From contig JBARZE010000017.1 in NCBI GenBank assembly GCA_049649525.1, forward strand, positions 62,001 to 126,000: a stretch of 64,000 bases of DNA, written 5' to 3'. This document shows, one piece after another, positions 26,735 to 35,203 of the stretch. Position numbers and translations under genes: made by a program. Position 1 is the first letter of the stretch. Every line of letters begins with the position of its first letter. The notes beneath the pieces are model-generated. The model was not told the DNA's origin. It saw nothing but the letters and a program-made list of their open reading frames with translations, and did not search any database. This DNA is from JAAURB01 sp049649525. GTDB taxonomy: Bacteria > Cyanobacteriota > Cyanobacteriia > Cyanobacteriales > Microcoleaceae.

Positions 26735-27274
26735 TTAGGCCCACCAAGGATTTTCGTTAGTCCGGAAATCAGTTTCTGTCCAAGGGGTGAAGCTGACTTT
26801 ATCATCGGCTACTTCAGCATGAGCTAAGGCGAGTGATAAGGGGGCAGGGCCGCGAACGACTTTACCTTGAGCGTTGTATTGGGAACCGTGGCAAGGACAC
26901 ATAAATTTATTTTCGCTGCCATTCCAAGGCACAACGCACCCCAGGTGAGTACAAACAGCATTGAGACCATAGTCGGCTAAAGTCCCATCATTTTCTACAA
27001 TTAAGTAGGTCGGATCGCCTTTGAGTCCTTGGGCCAGTACCCGTTCGCCTGGGTTGTGTTCTTCTAGGAATTGACTGACAATTACGTCATCTCCTAATGC
27101 ATCCTTAGCGGTTACACCACTACCCGCTCCACCACTTGAGGGGGGAATAAAGTATTTCACAACGGGATACAGTGCGCCGACCGCAACACCGGTGACGCTC
27201 CCAAATGTCAAAAGATTCATAAATTGGCGACGACCCATACCGGGAACGTCTGGAGTCTCAGAAAGTTGAGCCAT
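26735..27274 (-). CDS. petC: Rieske iron-sulfur protein of the b6f complex
   Basis: A 179-residue protein. A twin-arginine-like GRRQF at 14-18 precedes one membrane helix (LLTFGSVTGVAVGALYPVVKYF). 2Fe-2S ligands are C108, H110, C126 and H129 (CTHLGC and CPCHGS), with the C113-C128 disulfide pair. It takes electrons from plastoquinol and hands them to cytochrome f. First gene of petC-petA. A nested dyad at 27378-27415 lies about 105-140 bases upstream and could be part of its control region. Confidence 0.98.
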   Translation of the reverse strand: MAQLSETPDVPGMGRRQFMNLLTFGSVTGVAVGALYPVVKYFIPPSSGGAGSGVTAKDALGDDVIVSQFLEEHNPGERVLAQGLKGDPTYLIVENDGTLADYGLNAVCTHLGCVVPWNGSENKFMCPCHGSQYNAQGKVVRGPAPLSLALAHAEVADDKVSFTPWTETDFRTNENPWWA

Positions 27275-27377
27275 AATTAACGCAGTTTGTCTGTGTTATG
27301 TTACTTTTCTTAGCAAAGGGGGGTGAAACTACAGCGGCAGATCATCTGAAGTATTGTGATTAATCTGCTGCACTAGT

Positions 27378-27415
27378 GCGAGATTCAATCACAGTGATTG
27401 AACTATTAATCTCGC
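27378..27415. promoter_or_regulatory. Nested inverted repeats between petC and DUF3067 gene
   Basis: Two perfect dyads are nested. The inner one is TTCAATCAC-A-GTGATTGAA (27384-27402), a 19-base palindrome with nine-base arms. The outer one has GCGAGATT (27378-27385) and AATCTCGC (27408-27415). They sit in the divergent promoter region of petCA (start 27274) and the DUF3067 gene (start 27506). The symmetry fits a dimeric repressor or activator site; the regulator is unknown. Confidence 0.5.
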
Positions 27416-27505
27416 GACTGGTCTGAAGAGTATTATTACATTTTTTTAACTCAGTCTCATATTGTTAAGTTATGTAAACTTTTAGGATTGACAGAGGAGT
27501 CGGTA

Positions 27506-27814
27506 ATGACGGGCCAAGAATTACAACAGTTGCTTCAGCAGAAGTGGGGCGTATCCTATGATGTTCAGCTTCGACGGGTACGAGGTCAGATTTTCTTACA
27601 AATTATGTGGAGATATTTAGAACAAGCTTCTTTTCCGATGACACAATCCGATTATTTAGCGCATTTAAATGCTATTGTGGAATATCTCAACGGTTGGGGA
27701 AATGCTGATACGGTTCAACAAGTGATTGAAACGACTCGCGAAAAGCCTAGAGTCGGGAAAGCGGTTAGTATTCCTTTAGAATTGGGAGAACGGGCTTCTG
27801 AGTGGCTATTGTAA
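27506..27814 (+). CDS. DUF3067 family protein
   Basis: I set the start at ATG 27506 because AGAGGAG at 27493-27499 is the ribosome binding site; a TTG at 27488 would place this site inside the gene. The 102-residue product (TGQELQQLLQQKWGVSYDVQ, then FLQIMWRYLEQASFPMTQ-YL-HL) matches the DUF3067 family, which is conserved in cyanobacteria and plastids, probably soluble and of unsettled function. It is divergent from petCA, a pairing that may reflect a photosynthesis-linked role (inference). Confidence 0.88.
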   Translation: MTGQELQQLLQQKWGVSYDVQLRRVRGQIFLQIMWRYLEQASFPMTQSDYLAHLNAIVEYLNGWGNADTVQQVIETTREKPRVGKAVSIPLELGERASEWLL

Positions 27815-28119
27815 TACAGTAATGATTAAATGTTTGACACAGACTTAAAATAGGCTCCCGCATCAATTCTCCCTATTTTCGGCACAAGATAGCCCTATTC
27901 AACAAATAAACTAACTGAAGCGAGTTACAATCATAGAAAATTTAATCACTTAAAATGATTGACTGATAATGTGAATATCTGGGTCAAGTTAACGAATAGG
28001 TTTTTATTTTATACAACAATTTTAAGATGAAACCTAAAAAAAAGAGGGGAATTTTTCATCCCCTTTTTTACTACAAATAAATTGTTTCAGTTAATGATCG
28101 CCATAATGACTCTTCAGTA
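27815..28119. other. Convergent intergenic region holding the rpmA terminator
   Basis: 305 bases between the ends of the DUF3067 gene and rpmA. The only clear element is the stem-loop at 28036-28069. The remainder is AT-rich without open frames of note. Confidence 0.5.
28036..28069. terminator. Bidirectional terminator downstream of rpmA
   Basis: An A-run, AGGGGA, short loop, TCCCCT, T-run structure centred near 28054. On the minus strand it reads GGGGA-loop-TCCCC followed by a long T run, about 50 bases after the rpmA stop. It is symmetric enough to work in both directions. Confidence 0.85.
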
Positions 28120-28407
28120 TTATGCAGTTACAGTTGCTGTCGTTTCCGCTTCTGTTGCTGGGTAAACACTAATTTTCTTGCGGCTTTTGCCTTTGCGTTC
28201 AAATTGAACAATACCATCGACTTTGGCAAACAATGTATCATCGCTACCGATACCGACATTGTTACCGGGATGGAATTTGCAACCCCGTTGACGCACTAAA
28301 ATATTACCCGCGCGAACGGTTTGACCCCCATAACGCTTAACGCCTAAACGCTGAGCATTTGAGTCGCGACCGTTACGAGTACTTCCTGTTCCTTTCTTAT
28401 GTGCCAT
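28120..28407 (-). CDS. rpmA: 50S ribosomal protein L27
   Basis: A 95-residue protein starting AHKKGTGSTRNGRDSNAQRLG, the diagnostic N-terminus of L27 that reaches towards the peptidyl transferase centre, followed by GVKRYGGQTVRAGNILVRQRG. The C-terminal extension (KKISVYPATEAETTATVTA) is usual in length for cyanobacteria. It follows rplU after 35 bases in the conserved rplU-rpmA operon and is closed by the terminator at 28036-28069. Confidence 0.98.
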   Translation of the reverse strand: MAHKKGTGSTRNGRDSNAQRLGVKRYGGQTVRAGNILVRQRGCKFHPGNNVGIGSDDTLFAKVDGIVQFERKGKSRKKISVYPATEAETTATVTA

Positions 28408-28442
28408 GATTTTGTCTGTTAATTCTCAATACTTGTTTACTA

Positions 28443-28850
28443 TTATGCTTCAGCTTCTACAACTTCTACAGCAGGCTCTGGGGAGGCCTCTGAACTAGCT
28501 GTTTCTGCACTAGCTTCACCTGCTAAGATTGAACCATTCAGGTTAATGGAATTAATCATTAAACGAGTGATTTCTTGACGGTGACCATTTTTCGTTCGAG
28601 TTTTCTTCTTCGGTCGCATTTTATAAACAATGACTTTGCGTCCCCGAAAATGCTTTAAAACTGTTCCTTCAACTGTGGCACCATCGACCCAAGGCTGGCC
28701 GACATGAACTTCATCATCATTCTGAACCAATAACACCTGATCGATGCTGACACTGGCTTCAGGCTCAACGTGGAGCAGTTCAATATCGTAAAACCGACCG
28801 GGTTCAACCCGCAGTTGTTTACCGCCTGTTTCAATAATTGCGTAACTCAT
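28443..28850 (-). CDS. rplU: 50S ribosomal protein L21
   Basis: A 135-residue protein. It begins MSYAIIETGGKQLRVEPG and contains GTVLKHFRGRKVIVYKMRPKKKTRTKNGHRQ, the RNA-binding signature of L21. The last 30 residues are an acidic, alanine-rich extension (ASAETASSEASPEPAVEVVE) beyond the core. It binds 23S rRNA and is first in rplU-rpmA. The 130-base leader holds several short hairpins. Confidence 0.98.
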   Translation of the reverse strand: MSYAIIETGGKQLRVEPGRFYDIELLHVEPEASVSIDQVLLVQNDDEVHVGQPWVDGATVEGTVLKHFRGRKVIVYKMRPKKKTRTKNGHRQEITRLMINSINLNGSILAGEASAETASSEASPEPAVEVVEAEA

Positions 28851-28985
28851 AAATTATATTGTCTCAAAAGTAGCCGTACAGGTAGCGGGGTAATTTCTTG
28901 AGGGAACTCAACCCAGCATTTCTGAGGTCTGAACCTGATCCGAGCAGGAGTTAGACACACAATCTCCTATTATCCTGAAATCTTA
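28851..28985 (-). promoter_or_regulatory. Structured leader of rplU-rpmA (candidate)
   Basis: Read on the minus strand, the leader contains consecutive short stems: CCTG-7-CAGG and TTGAG-TTCC-CTCAA, with GC-rich text in otherwise AT-rich DNA. Ribosomal protein operons often have autoregulatory leaders. I cannot match this one to a named motif, so it is a candidate only. Confidence 0.3.
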
Positions 28986-29023
28986 AGTAGATTGTCAAGC
29001 GCTAAAAGGGGTAAAAATAGAAC

Positions 29024-29452
29024 TTATGCTTCTGAAGAAGTTGATTTTTTGTTCTTGGGTTGAGGATCGCCCGGAAACAGTGAATCTAAATCGACGGCTT
29101 CGAGTCCTTTGGTGGCTAACATATCTAACATTGAACCCATTTGTACCCACATTAACAAGGCTGTGGGGAATACAACCACCGCTCCTACAACAATAGTGAG
29201 CCAGTAAATTGGGATAAAAACAGATAAACTTGAAGCCACTGATAAGAACACAAAAAACGTAGTGGCGCTATAGGCAATCCGAATATTTGTCGTTCTATAA
29301 TTAATTAGAGATTTCGGATTGGGGTCAAGTTGCCATTGAGCAAGCTGATATTCTAGCATATCCTTAAAAATTAGCCCCAACAACACAGCAAAAATAGTAG
29401 TTGCAATGACGATAATATAAATTGGCGGAATCACTGATGGTTCAGAATACAT
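29024..29452 (-). CDS. Three-helix membrane protein of unknown function
   Basis: A 142-residue protein with hydrophobic segments at about 9-29 (PIYIIVIATTIFAVLLGLIF), 57-76 (IAYSATTFFVFLSVASSLSV) and 81-105 (YWLTIVVGAVVVFPTALLMW). It ends in a soluble tail with a conserved-looking GLEAVDLDSLFPGDPQPK and a lysine/serine-rich end. It resembles small proteins found across cyanobacteria, but I cannot give a function. It is downstream of the CapA-like gene on the same strand, 315 bases away. Confidence 0.65.
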   Translation of the reverse strand: MYSEPSVIPPIYIIVIATTIFAVLLGLIFKDMLEYQLAQWQLDPNPKSLINYRTTNIRIAYSATTFFVFLSVASSLSVFIPIYWLTIVVGAVVVFPTALLMWVQMGSMLDMLATKGLEAVDLDSLFPGDPQPKNKKSTSSEA

Positions 29453-29767
29453 AATTGCAAGAGATATTATTCAAAAATTACAAATGGTTAAAATTATAAT
29501 ATAGTTTTTTGAGTTAATCTAGTATACCTCTAGAAAAATAGCAAAATTCTGCTCCTCATCTGTGGGTTAAATCTAGAGAGAAAATTTTGATTGATTAATT
29601 TCCCTAATTTTATTGTTTATGAGCATCAACAAGCATTCTATATTTTCATTGTATCCGGTAGCTGAATTATATCAGTCTTTTCATTAGCAAAAAATGAAGC
29701 TTAAAAAAAGGTCTATTTTAATTTAAGTTATTTTCTTAACTGATATTTCAATAAAAATTAATTACTG
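29453..29767. other. Intergenic region, AT-rich
   Basis: 315 bases between two minus-strand genes. No open frame, hairpin or repeat worth naming. It should contain the promoter of the membrane protein gene at 29024-29452. Confidence 0.4.
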
Positions 29768-31504
29768 TTATTGGATAACAATACGACCCTCACTCTCAAT
29801 TTTTAAAGGAGTATTGGGAAAATTACTTTGAGTGAGTTGGCGAATTAAACCCACACTGCGAAACTTATTATCTGTATAAGGGATTCCTTTACTATTAATG
29901 TGAATCGGAATAATTTTTCCACCCGTAAAGTTTCCGACTGGATCTAAATCGGCTTCTAAGACTAGGGAATATCCTAATTTTCCGCGACTAGATAGGGTTC
30001 GATATCCCATAAAGTTACCTAAAGAATAAGCAATTAACTTCCCTTTATACAGTTCTAAGGCTCGAGGAACATGGGGGCCATGTCCTAAAATTAAATCGGC
30101 TCCGGCATCAATTAAAGTATGAGAAAATAAGACTTTATTCCCCCTATTTTCACCATAAAAATATTCTGTTTTATTACGGACATTTAATGCAGAAGTACCT
30201 TCGGCTCCCGCATGAACAGAAATCACAACAATATCGGCATTTTCATCCGCTTTTTTAACCAGGGCTGTAGCTGCTTCTAAGTCATGCATATTGTTATGAG
30301 CGCTGAAATAACTAAACCCAATAAACGCAAATCGGACTCCTTTAGCTTCGTGATAAATAATATCCTCTTTTCGACCAACAGCTTTCATCCCAGCGTTATT
30401 CAAATTATTAATAGTGTCTGTAAATCCAGCTTCATGAAAGTCAAAAGAATGATTATTAGCAACACTAAGGACATCAAATCCTGCATCTTTTAAGATAGCG
30501 GTATAACTGGGAGGAGTGCGAAAAGCAAAGACTAATCCTCGTCCGATATTTTTCGCTGTATTGGGATAATTAGTTAAAGTACTTTCAAAATTACCAAATA
30601 GAATATCTGAGCCTTGTAAAGCTGATTTAACTGACTGAAATAAAACGGTTTTATTAGGATGTAACTTATTAGAGGGGAAGTTAGTACCGGGAATAATATC
30701 ACCGACGGCTTTCAGCTTAATTCGAGTGTCAGGTGTAATGGGGTTTTGAATTGTATTTAATGCAATTTCAGAAAACTTATTCAGATTATCAACAGTCGTT
30801 GTATCGGCAGTAGAATCGGAAGTTAAAGAAGTCTTAGAAAAAGCAGTGAAACGAGGGAAATCAGGAAGTTGATTAAAAGTAGATTGAACCGTATTAGAAA
30901 CAGATTTAACAGTATTATAACCCTTTTTTAGTTGACGATCTGTCTGACTTTTCCACTCAATCAATGTTTCTTGATAATTTTGTATCATCCATTGAGATAA
31001 AGGCAAAAAAGCTAAGCCAACACAACCCGCAAAAATGAGTGGCGTTAAAATTTTAGTCGGAACAGGTAGAGGGGGAAAGGTAATAATAGGGAGTTGGAAT
31101 TTTGGTTTATTTTTTCTTATTTTATCAGGTTTTTTACGGTTTTTAACTGCTTTTTTAGGGGGTGAAGCGGGAGGTGAAGGCGTTTTTATATCAGACTTTG
31201 AACGCATCATTTCCCCTAAAGTTAGGGTTTCAAACCAAGTCGGAGAATCTTGACTTAACTGCTGTCCTGCAATTGTAACCCATTGAATTGTAGTCGCTGC
31301 TAAACGTAACATTCCATTCTGAACAACACGAACACAAGCCGATCGATCGGGTAATTCCTGGGCTGTTAAAATTACATAGAGATGCTGATCTCGACGAACC
31401 GTTTTAGTCGTTATATTTTGAGAACGTAACGCTCGGTTCATTAAAGTAGCGATCGCATCAGGATCACCCTGTCGGGCCAAAGTTACAATATCAGACTGAC
31501 TCAC
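29768..31504 (-). CDS. CapA/PgsA-like metallophosphatase-fold membrane protein
   Basis: The start is taken as GTG at 31504 because GAGGAG lies nine bases upstream and the protein then begins SQSDIVTLARQGDPDAI, a common start in cyanobacterial proteins; an ATG at 31531 would put that site inside the gene. After a small N-terminal domain and a basic proline-rich linker comes one membrane helix (LTPLIFAGCVGLAFLPLSQWM). The C-terminal CapA domain has VGDIIPGTN, NFESTLTN, VLSVANNHSFDFHEAGF, VVISVHAGAEG and ILGHGPHVPRALELYKGKLIAYSLGNF. CapA/PgsA proteins work in poly-gamma-glutamate or capsule export. The exact role here is unknown. Confidence 0.85.
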   Translation of the reverse strand: MSQSDIVTLARQGDPDAIATLMNRALRSQNITTKTVRRDQHLYVILTAQELPDRSACVRVVQNGMLRLAATTIQWVTIAGQQLSQDSPTWFETLTLGEMMRSKSDIKTPSPPASPPKKAVKNRKKPDKIRKNKPKFQLPIITFPPLPVPTKILTPLIFAGCVGLAFLPLSQWMIQNYQETLIEWKSQTDRQLKKGYNTVKSVSNTVQSTFNQLPDFPRFTAFSKTSLTSDSTADTTTVDNLNKFSEIALNTIQNPITPDTRIKLKAVGDIIPGTNFPSNKLHPNKTVLFQSVKSALQGSDILFGNFESTLTNYPNTAKNIGRGLVFAFRTPPSYTAILKDAGFDVLSVANNHSFDFHEAGFTDTINNLNNAGMKAVGRKEDIIYHEAKGVRFAFIGFSYFSAHNNMHDLEAATALVKKADENADIVVISVHAGAEGTSALNVRNKTEYFYGENRGNKVLFSHTLIDAGADLILGHGPHVPRALELYKGKLIAYSLGNFMGYRTLSSRGKLGYSLVLEADLDPVGNFTGGKIIPIHINSKGIPYTDNKFRSVGLIRQLTQSNFPNTPLKIESEGRIVIQ

Positions 31505-31792
31505 GCGCTTGATCTCCTCGCACCAATACATTTTTAAGAAGTGATCGTTATTATATTAGGATACGGCGTAAGTGTCTGCTTTTACGAATTTTTCTCGAAG
31601 CCGAAGTTAATGACTCTGGTGACTCTGGTGAGTGTAAAACCTGATTCTTTGTGAGTTAAGTCTTGCCTGAAGTTCGATAAAATTTTATTTTAATTATCTC
31701 TATTTTAATCTGTAGAAATACAATGATTTGAAGTGACAACCCTAAATGAATTCAGTGATTCGATCTAGTATATCAGTAAAAACAGTAAATTT

Positions 31793-33679
31793 TTAATTGT
31801 TAGTAATGAATTTTAAGAGATAGTGATACTCAAATTGATCGATATGATACTTTAGTGCTTCTGCTAACATTGCGTCGTAAAATTCTATTTCACTAATCGC
31901 TGTTTCAATCAAGTCTAGATCGGCTAATGAGATAGCATATTTTAAGCTGTTTTTACAATGAACTGGTATTTTATCAAAATTTTCTGCGGTTAGAATACCT
32001 GAAGTTTTTCTTCTATTTTTGAGGGACTTATAACTGGAATAGTTCTCATAAATATACTCAGTCCCCATCCAAGAACTGATCATTTGAAATAACTCTTCTT
32101 CTGGGAAAGGTTTTCGCAGAAAATCATCAAATCCAGCAGAGAAAATTCTTTGTTTATCTTCCTCAAAAAGACTAGCAGTTAAAGCGATAATAACTGTTTT
32201 TTGTCCTTGTGTCACGGACTTAATCTGTTGAGTTGCTGTGTAAGCATCCATCGTAGGCATACAGATATCCATTAAGATTAGATGAGACTGCCACTGTTGG
32301 TGAATTTCAATCGCTTCTTGACTATTACTTGCTTCTTTGGTTGCAAAACCAACTGAACTGAGAAGTTCGATTAAAACTTTACGATTGAGAAAGTGATGAT
32401 TCACTACAAGAATTTTATATTCCGGTTGATTGGGGGCGAGATTAATCACAGAAGATTGTGATGTTTGAAATTGAATCTGAGCAGCATCAACACTATTGAC
32501 TGGAATTGTAAATTGAAAGGTTGATCCTTTTCCAGGCTGAGAATTAACCTGAATATTTCCACCTAAAAGCTGAACAAATTTTTGACTGATAAATAAACCT
32601 AATCTTGCCCCTTTATGAGTCAAATTATTCAGATTACTTTGAGTAAAAGGTTGAAATAACTGCTCTAAGTCATTCGGTGAAATTCCCACTCCTGTATCTT
32701 CGACTTCAAAGCAGATTTGGATTGAATTATTTTGAGTTAAAAGATGATTTTTTTCTCTAACTCTCACATTAATTTGGCCTGTATCAGTAAATTTAAAGGC
32801 ATCATTGACTAGATTAATGAGTATCTGCTTTAGCTTAACTTTGTCTGTATTAATATATCTAGGTAAATGAGGGCTTTTATCAAAAGATAGCTGTAATTGT
32901 TTGGTTTTTGCCTCGAATAAAAATATATTTTCTACATCATTTAATAAGCGATAAAGATCAAAACAGCTTTCATTGAGTGAATGTTTTCCATCTTCAATTT
33001 TAGATAAATCTAAGACTTGATTAATTACACTTAAGAGATGTTCACCACTTTGAAGAATAATATTAATATATTCTTGATTTTTAGTAGAAATAGATGGGCA
33101 ACGAGTCATCATTTTAGCAAACCCTAAGATAGCATTCATCGGGGTTCGTAGCTCATGGCTCATATTAGCAATAAAAGCACTTTTAGCTTGATTTGCTACT
33201 TCTGCTTGTTTTTTAGCTAAAGAAAATGCTGCTGTTCGTTCCTCAACTTTTTGCTCTAGTTGCTGCTTATGCTGTTCTAATTCTAAGGTTGTCTGTCGGA
33301 GCGTTAAATGCAGTTGAATACGCGCCAATATTTCTTCTCTCTGAAAAGGTTTTGTAATATAATCAACAGCGCCTAATTGTAGTCCTTTAACTTTATTAAT
33401 GGTATCAGATAATGCTGTCATAAAGATAATAGGAATATCTGCAGTTAGAAGATTTTGTTTAAGCTGGCGACAAGTTTCAAATCCATCAATTCCCGGCATC
33501 ATTATATCCAAAAGAATTAGATCTGGAGAATTAGTTTGAGCTTGTTGAATTCCCTGTATTCCATCCATCTCAACTAAAACTTGGTAGCCGACTTGATTGA
33601 GACTTTGATATAATACTTCTAAATTAATCGGAGTATCATCAATAACTAAGATTGTAAATTGACTAGAAGTATTTTTCAT
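31793..33679 (-). CDS. Hybrid receiver-kinase-receiver protein, partly degenerate
   Basis: A 628-residue soluble protein: receiver 1 (residues 9-125, LLDIMMPGIDG), coiled coil, HisKA with H175 (MSHELRTPMNA), HATPase and receiver 2 (420-530), then a helical tail. Odd points: the N box reads NLVNDAFKFT, with D in place of the usual second N; the G2 box reads GARLGLFIS instead of GTGLGLAIS; receiver 2 reads VVNHHFLN where VVDDxxxN is normal, although D471 (LMDICMP) remains. The kinase may be inactive or atypical. It is last in the operon led by the A-T-R enzyme, 60 bases after the previous kinase gene. Confidence 0.9.
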   Translation of the reverse strand: MKNTSSQFTILVIDDTPINLEVLYQSLNQVGYQVLVEMDGIQGIQQAQTNSPDLILLDIMMPGIDGFETCRQLKQNLLTADIPIIFMTALSDTINKVKGLQLGAVDYITKPFQREEILARIQLHLTLRQTTLELEQHKQQLEQKVEERTAAFSLAKKQAEVANQAKSAFIANMSHELRTPMNAILGFAKMMTRCPSISTKNQEYINIILQSGEHLLSVINQVLDLSKIEDGKHSLNESCFDLYRLLNDVENIFLFEAKTKQLQLSFDKSPHLPRYINTDKVKLKQILINLVNDAFKFTDTGQINVRVREKNHLLTQNNSIQICFEVEDTGVGISPNDLEQLFQPFTQSNLNNLTHKGARLGLFISQKFVQLLGGNIQVNSQPGKGSTFQFTIPVNSVDAAQIQFQTSQSSVINLAPNQPEYKILVVNHHFLNRKVLIELLSSVGFATKEASNSQEAIEIHQQWQSHLILMDICMPTMDAYTATQQIKSVTQGQKTVIIALTASLFEEDKQRIFSAGFDDFLRKPFPEEELFQMISSWMGTEYIYENYSSYKSLKNRRKTSGILTAENFDKIPVHCKNSLKYAISLADLDLIETAISEIEFYDAMLAEALKYHIDQFEYHYLLKFITNN

Positions 33680-33739
33680 AATTTGATCATTTAATTAATC
33701 ACAATTATTCTTAATAATAAAAATAAAATTTATAAAATT

Positions 33740-35158
33740 TTAAGAGCAGATATGACGGGATTGTTGAATAACAGATTCAGAGATTTTATTAGAATATTTT
33801 TTGAGGGGTAGATTGTTCAACTTTACAAATTGAGATACAACTGGAATTTCAATTATAAATTCTGTTCCTTTTCCCGGTTCTGATAAACAGAGTAATTTGC
33901 CATGATGTTTTTCTGTAATAATTTTATAGCTAATAGACAAGCCTAAACCTGTACCTTTACCAACAGACTTAGTCGTGAAAAAAGGATCAAATATTTTAGA
34001 TTTAATAGCTTCACTCATTCCCTTAGCATTATCCCGAATTTTAATACTAATCCAGTCTGAATTTATAGCTTTTGTCTGAATTTTAATTTGGTAATCTGTC
34101 GGAATATTTGTACTAAAATCATTGATTTCTGCAGGTTTTTCTTTTTCATCTAAAGCATCAATTGCATTACTCAAAATACTCATTAAAACTTGATTAATTT
34201 GTCCTGCATGACATTGAACTAAAGGAAGATTATCATAATTTTTTATGACTTGAATTTCAGGACGATACATTGTAGCATTTAGACGATTTTTTAAAATTAA
34301 TAATGTGCTGTCAATTCCTTCCTGAATATTAACTTGCTTCACATCGGCTTCACCCAGTCGAGAGAAGTTACGTAAGCTAGTGACAATTTCGCTAATTCGT
34401 TTCGATCCAATTTTCATTGATGAAACAAGTGAGGGTAAATCTTGAAGAATAAAATCTAAATCGATATCTGCAATCATTTCACTTAACTCGGGATCGGTAG
34501 AATATTTTTGCTGACAAAACTTGACAATATTGAGTAAATCCTGAGTATAATCATCCCAATGATTGATATTACCAGTAATAAAGTTAATTGGGTTATTAAT
34601 TTCATGAGCGATACCCGCGACTAACTGACCTAAACTTGACATTTTTTCATTTTGAATAAGCTGAAGTTGAGTTTCTTTCAACTCTTCTAGAGCCTGTTTT
34701 AGATCGGCTGTTCGCTCTTGAATATTGACTTCTAAATTTAGTTTTTCCTGTTCGAGTTCTAAAGTGACTTGACGCAATTTTAAATGAGCTTGAATCCGAG
34801 CTAGAACTTCTTCTTGTTTAAATGGTTTGGTAATATAATCAACTGCTCCTAATTGTAGTCCTTTTACTTTGTCAACGGTATCAGATAATGCCGTCATAAA
34901 AATAATGGGAATATCTTCAGTTAAAGGACTTTCTTTGAGCTGACGACAGGTTTCAAATCCATCAATTCCTGGCATCATGACATCTAATAAAATCAGATCG
35001 GGTAATATTTTGTCAGCTTGCTCTATTCCACTTTTGCCATCCATTTCAATAAAAATTTCATAACCATATTGACTTAAAGTGTCATATAAAACCCCTAAGT
35101 TTGTTGGATTATCATCAATTAATAAAATAGTAGTGCTGTTTTCAGTTTGCATAACCAT
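33740..35158 (-). CDS. Receiver-histidine kinase protein
   Basis: A 472-residue soluble protein: an N-terminal receiver (IDDNPTNLGVLYD, phospho-acceptor in LLDVMMPGIDG), a coiled-coil linker, HisKA with H185 (GIAHEINNPINFITGN) and an HATPase with SNAIDALD and GKGTGLGLSIS intact. The G1 box reads DNAKGM, slightly unusual. There is no sensor or membrane segment, so it probably relays from another kinase through its receiver. Its receiver is very like that of the next gene (both run VDYITKPF-EE-LARIQ-HL-LRQ), which points to duplication. Gaps of 45 and 60 bases to its neighbours. Confidence 0.93.
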   Translation of the reverse strand: MVMQTENSTTILLIDDNPTNLGVLYDTLSQYGYEIFIEMDGKSGIEQADKILPDLILLDVMMPGIDGFETCRQLKESPLTEDIPIIFMTALSDTVDKVKGLQLGAVDYITKPFKQEEVLARIQAHLKLRQVTLELEQEKLNLEVNIQERTADLKQALEELKETQLQLIQNEKMSSLGQLVAGIAHEINNPINFITGNINHWDDYTQDLLNIVKFCQQKYSTDPELSEMIADIDLDFILQDLPSLVSSMKIGSKRISEIVTSLRNFSRLGEADVKQVNIQEGIDSTLLILKNRLNATMYRPEIQVIKNYDNLPLVQCHAGQINQVLMSILSNAIDALDEKEKPAEINDFSTNIPTDYQIKIQTKAINSDWISIKIRDNAKGMSEAIKSKIFDPFFTTKSVGKGTGLGLSISYKIITEKHHGKLLCLSEPGKGTEFIIEIPVVSQFVKLNNLPLKKYSNKISESVIQQSRHICS

Positions 35159-35203
35159 AGTTTACCCCTTTAAAATAAAATTAATCAATCGTCCAGCTAT
35201 TGT

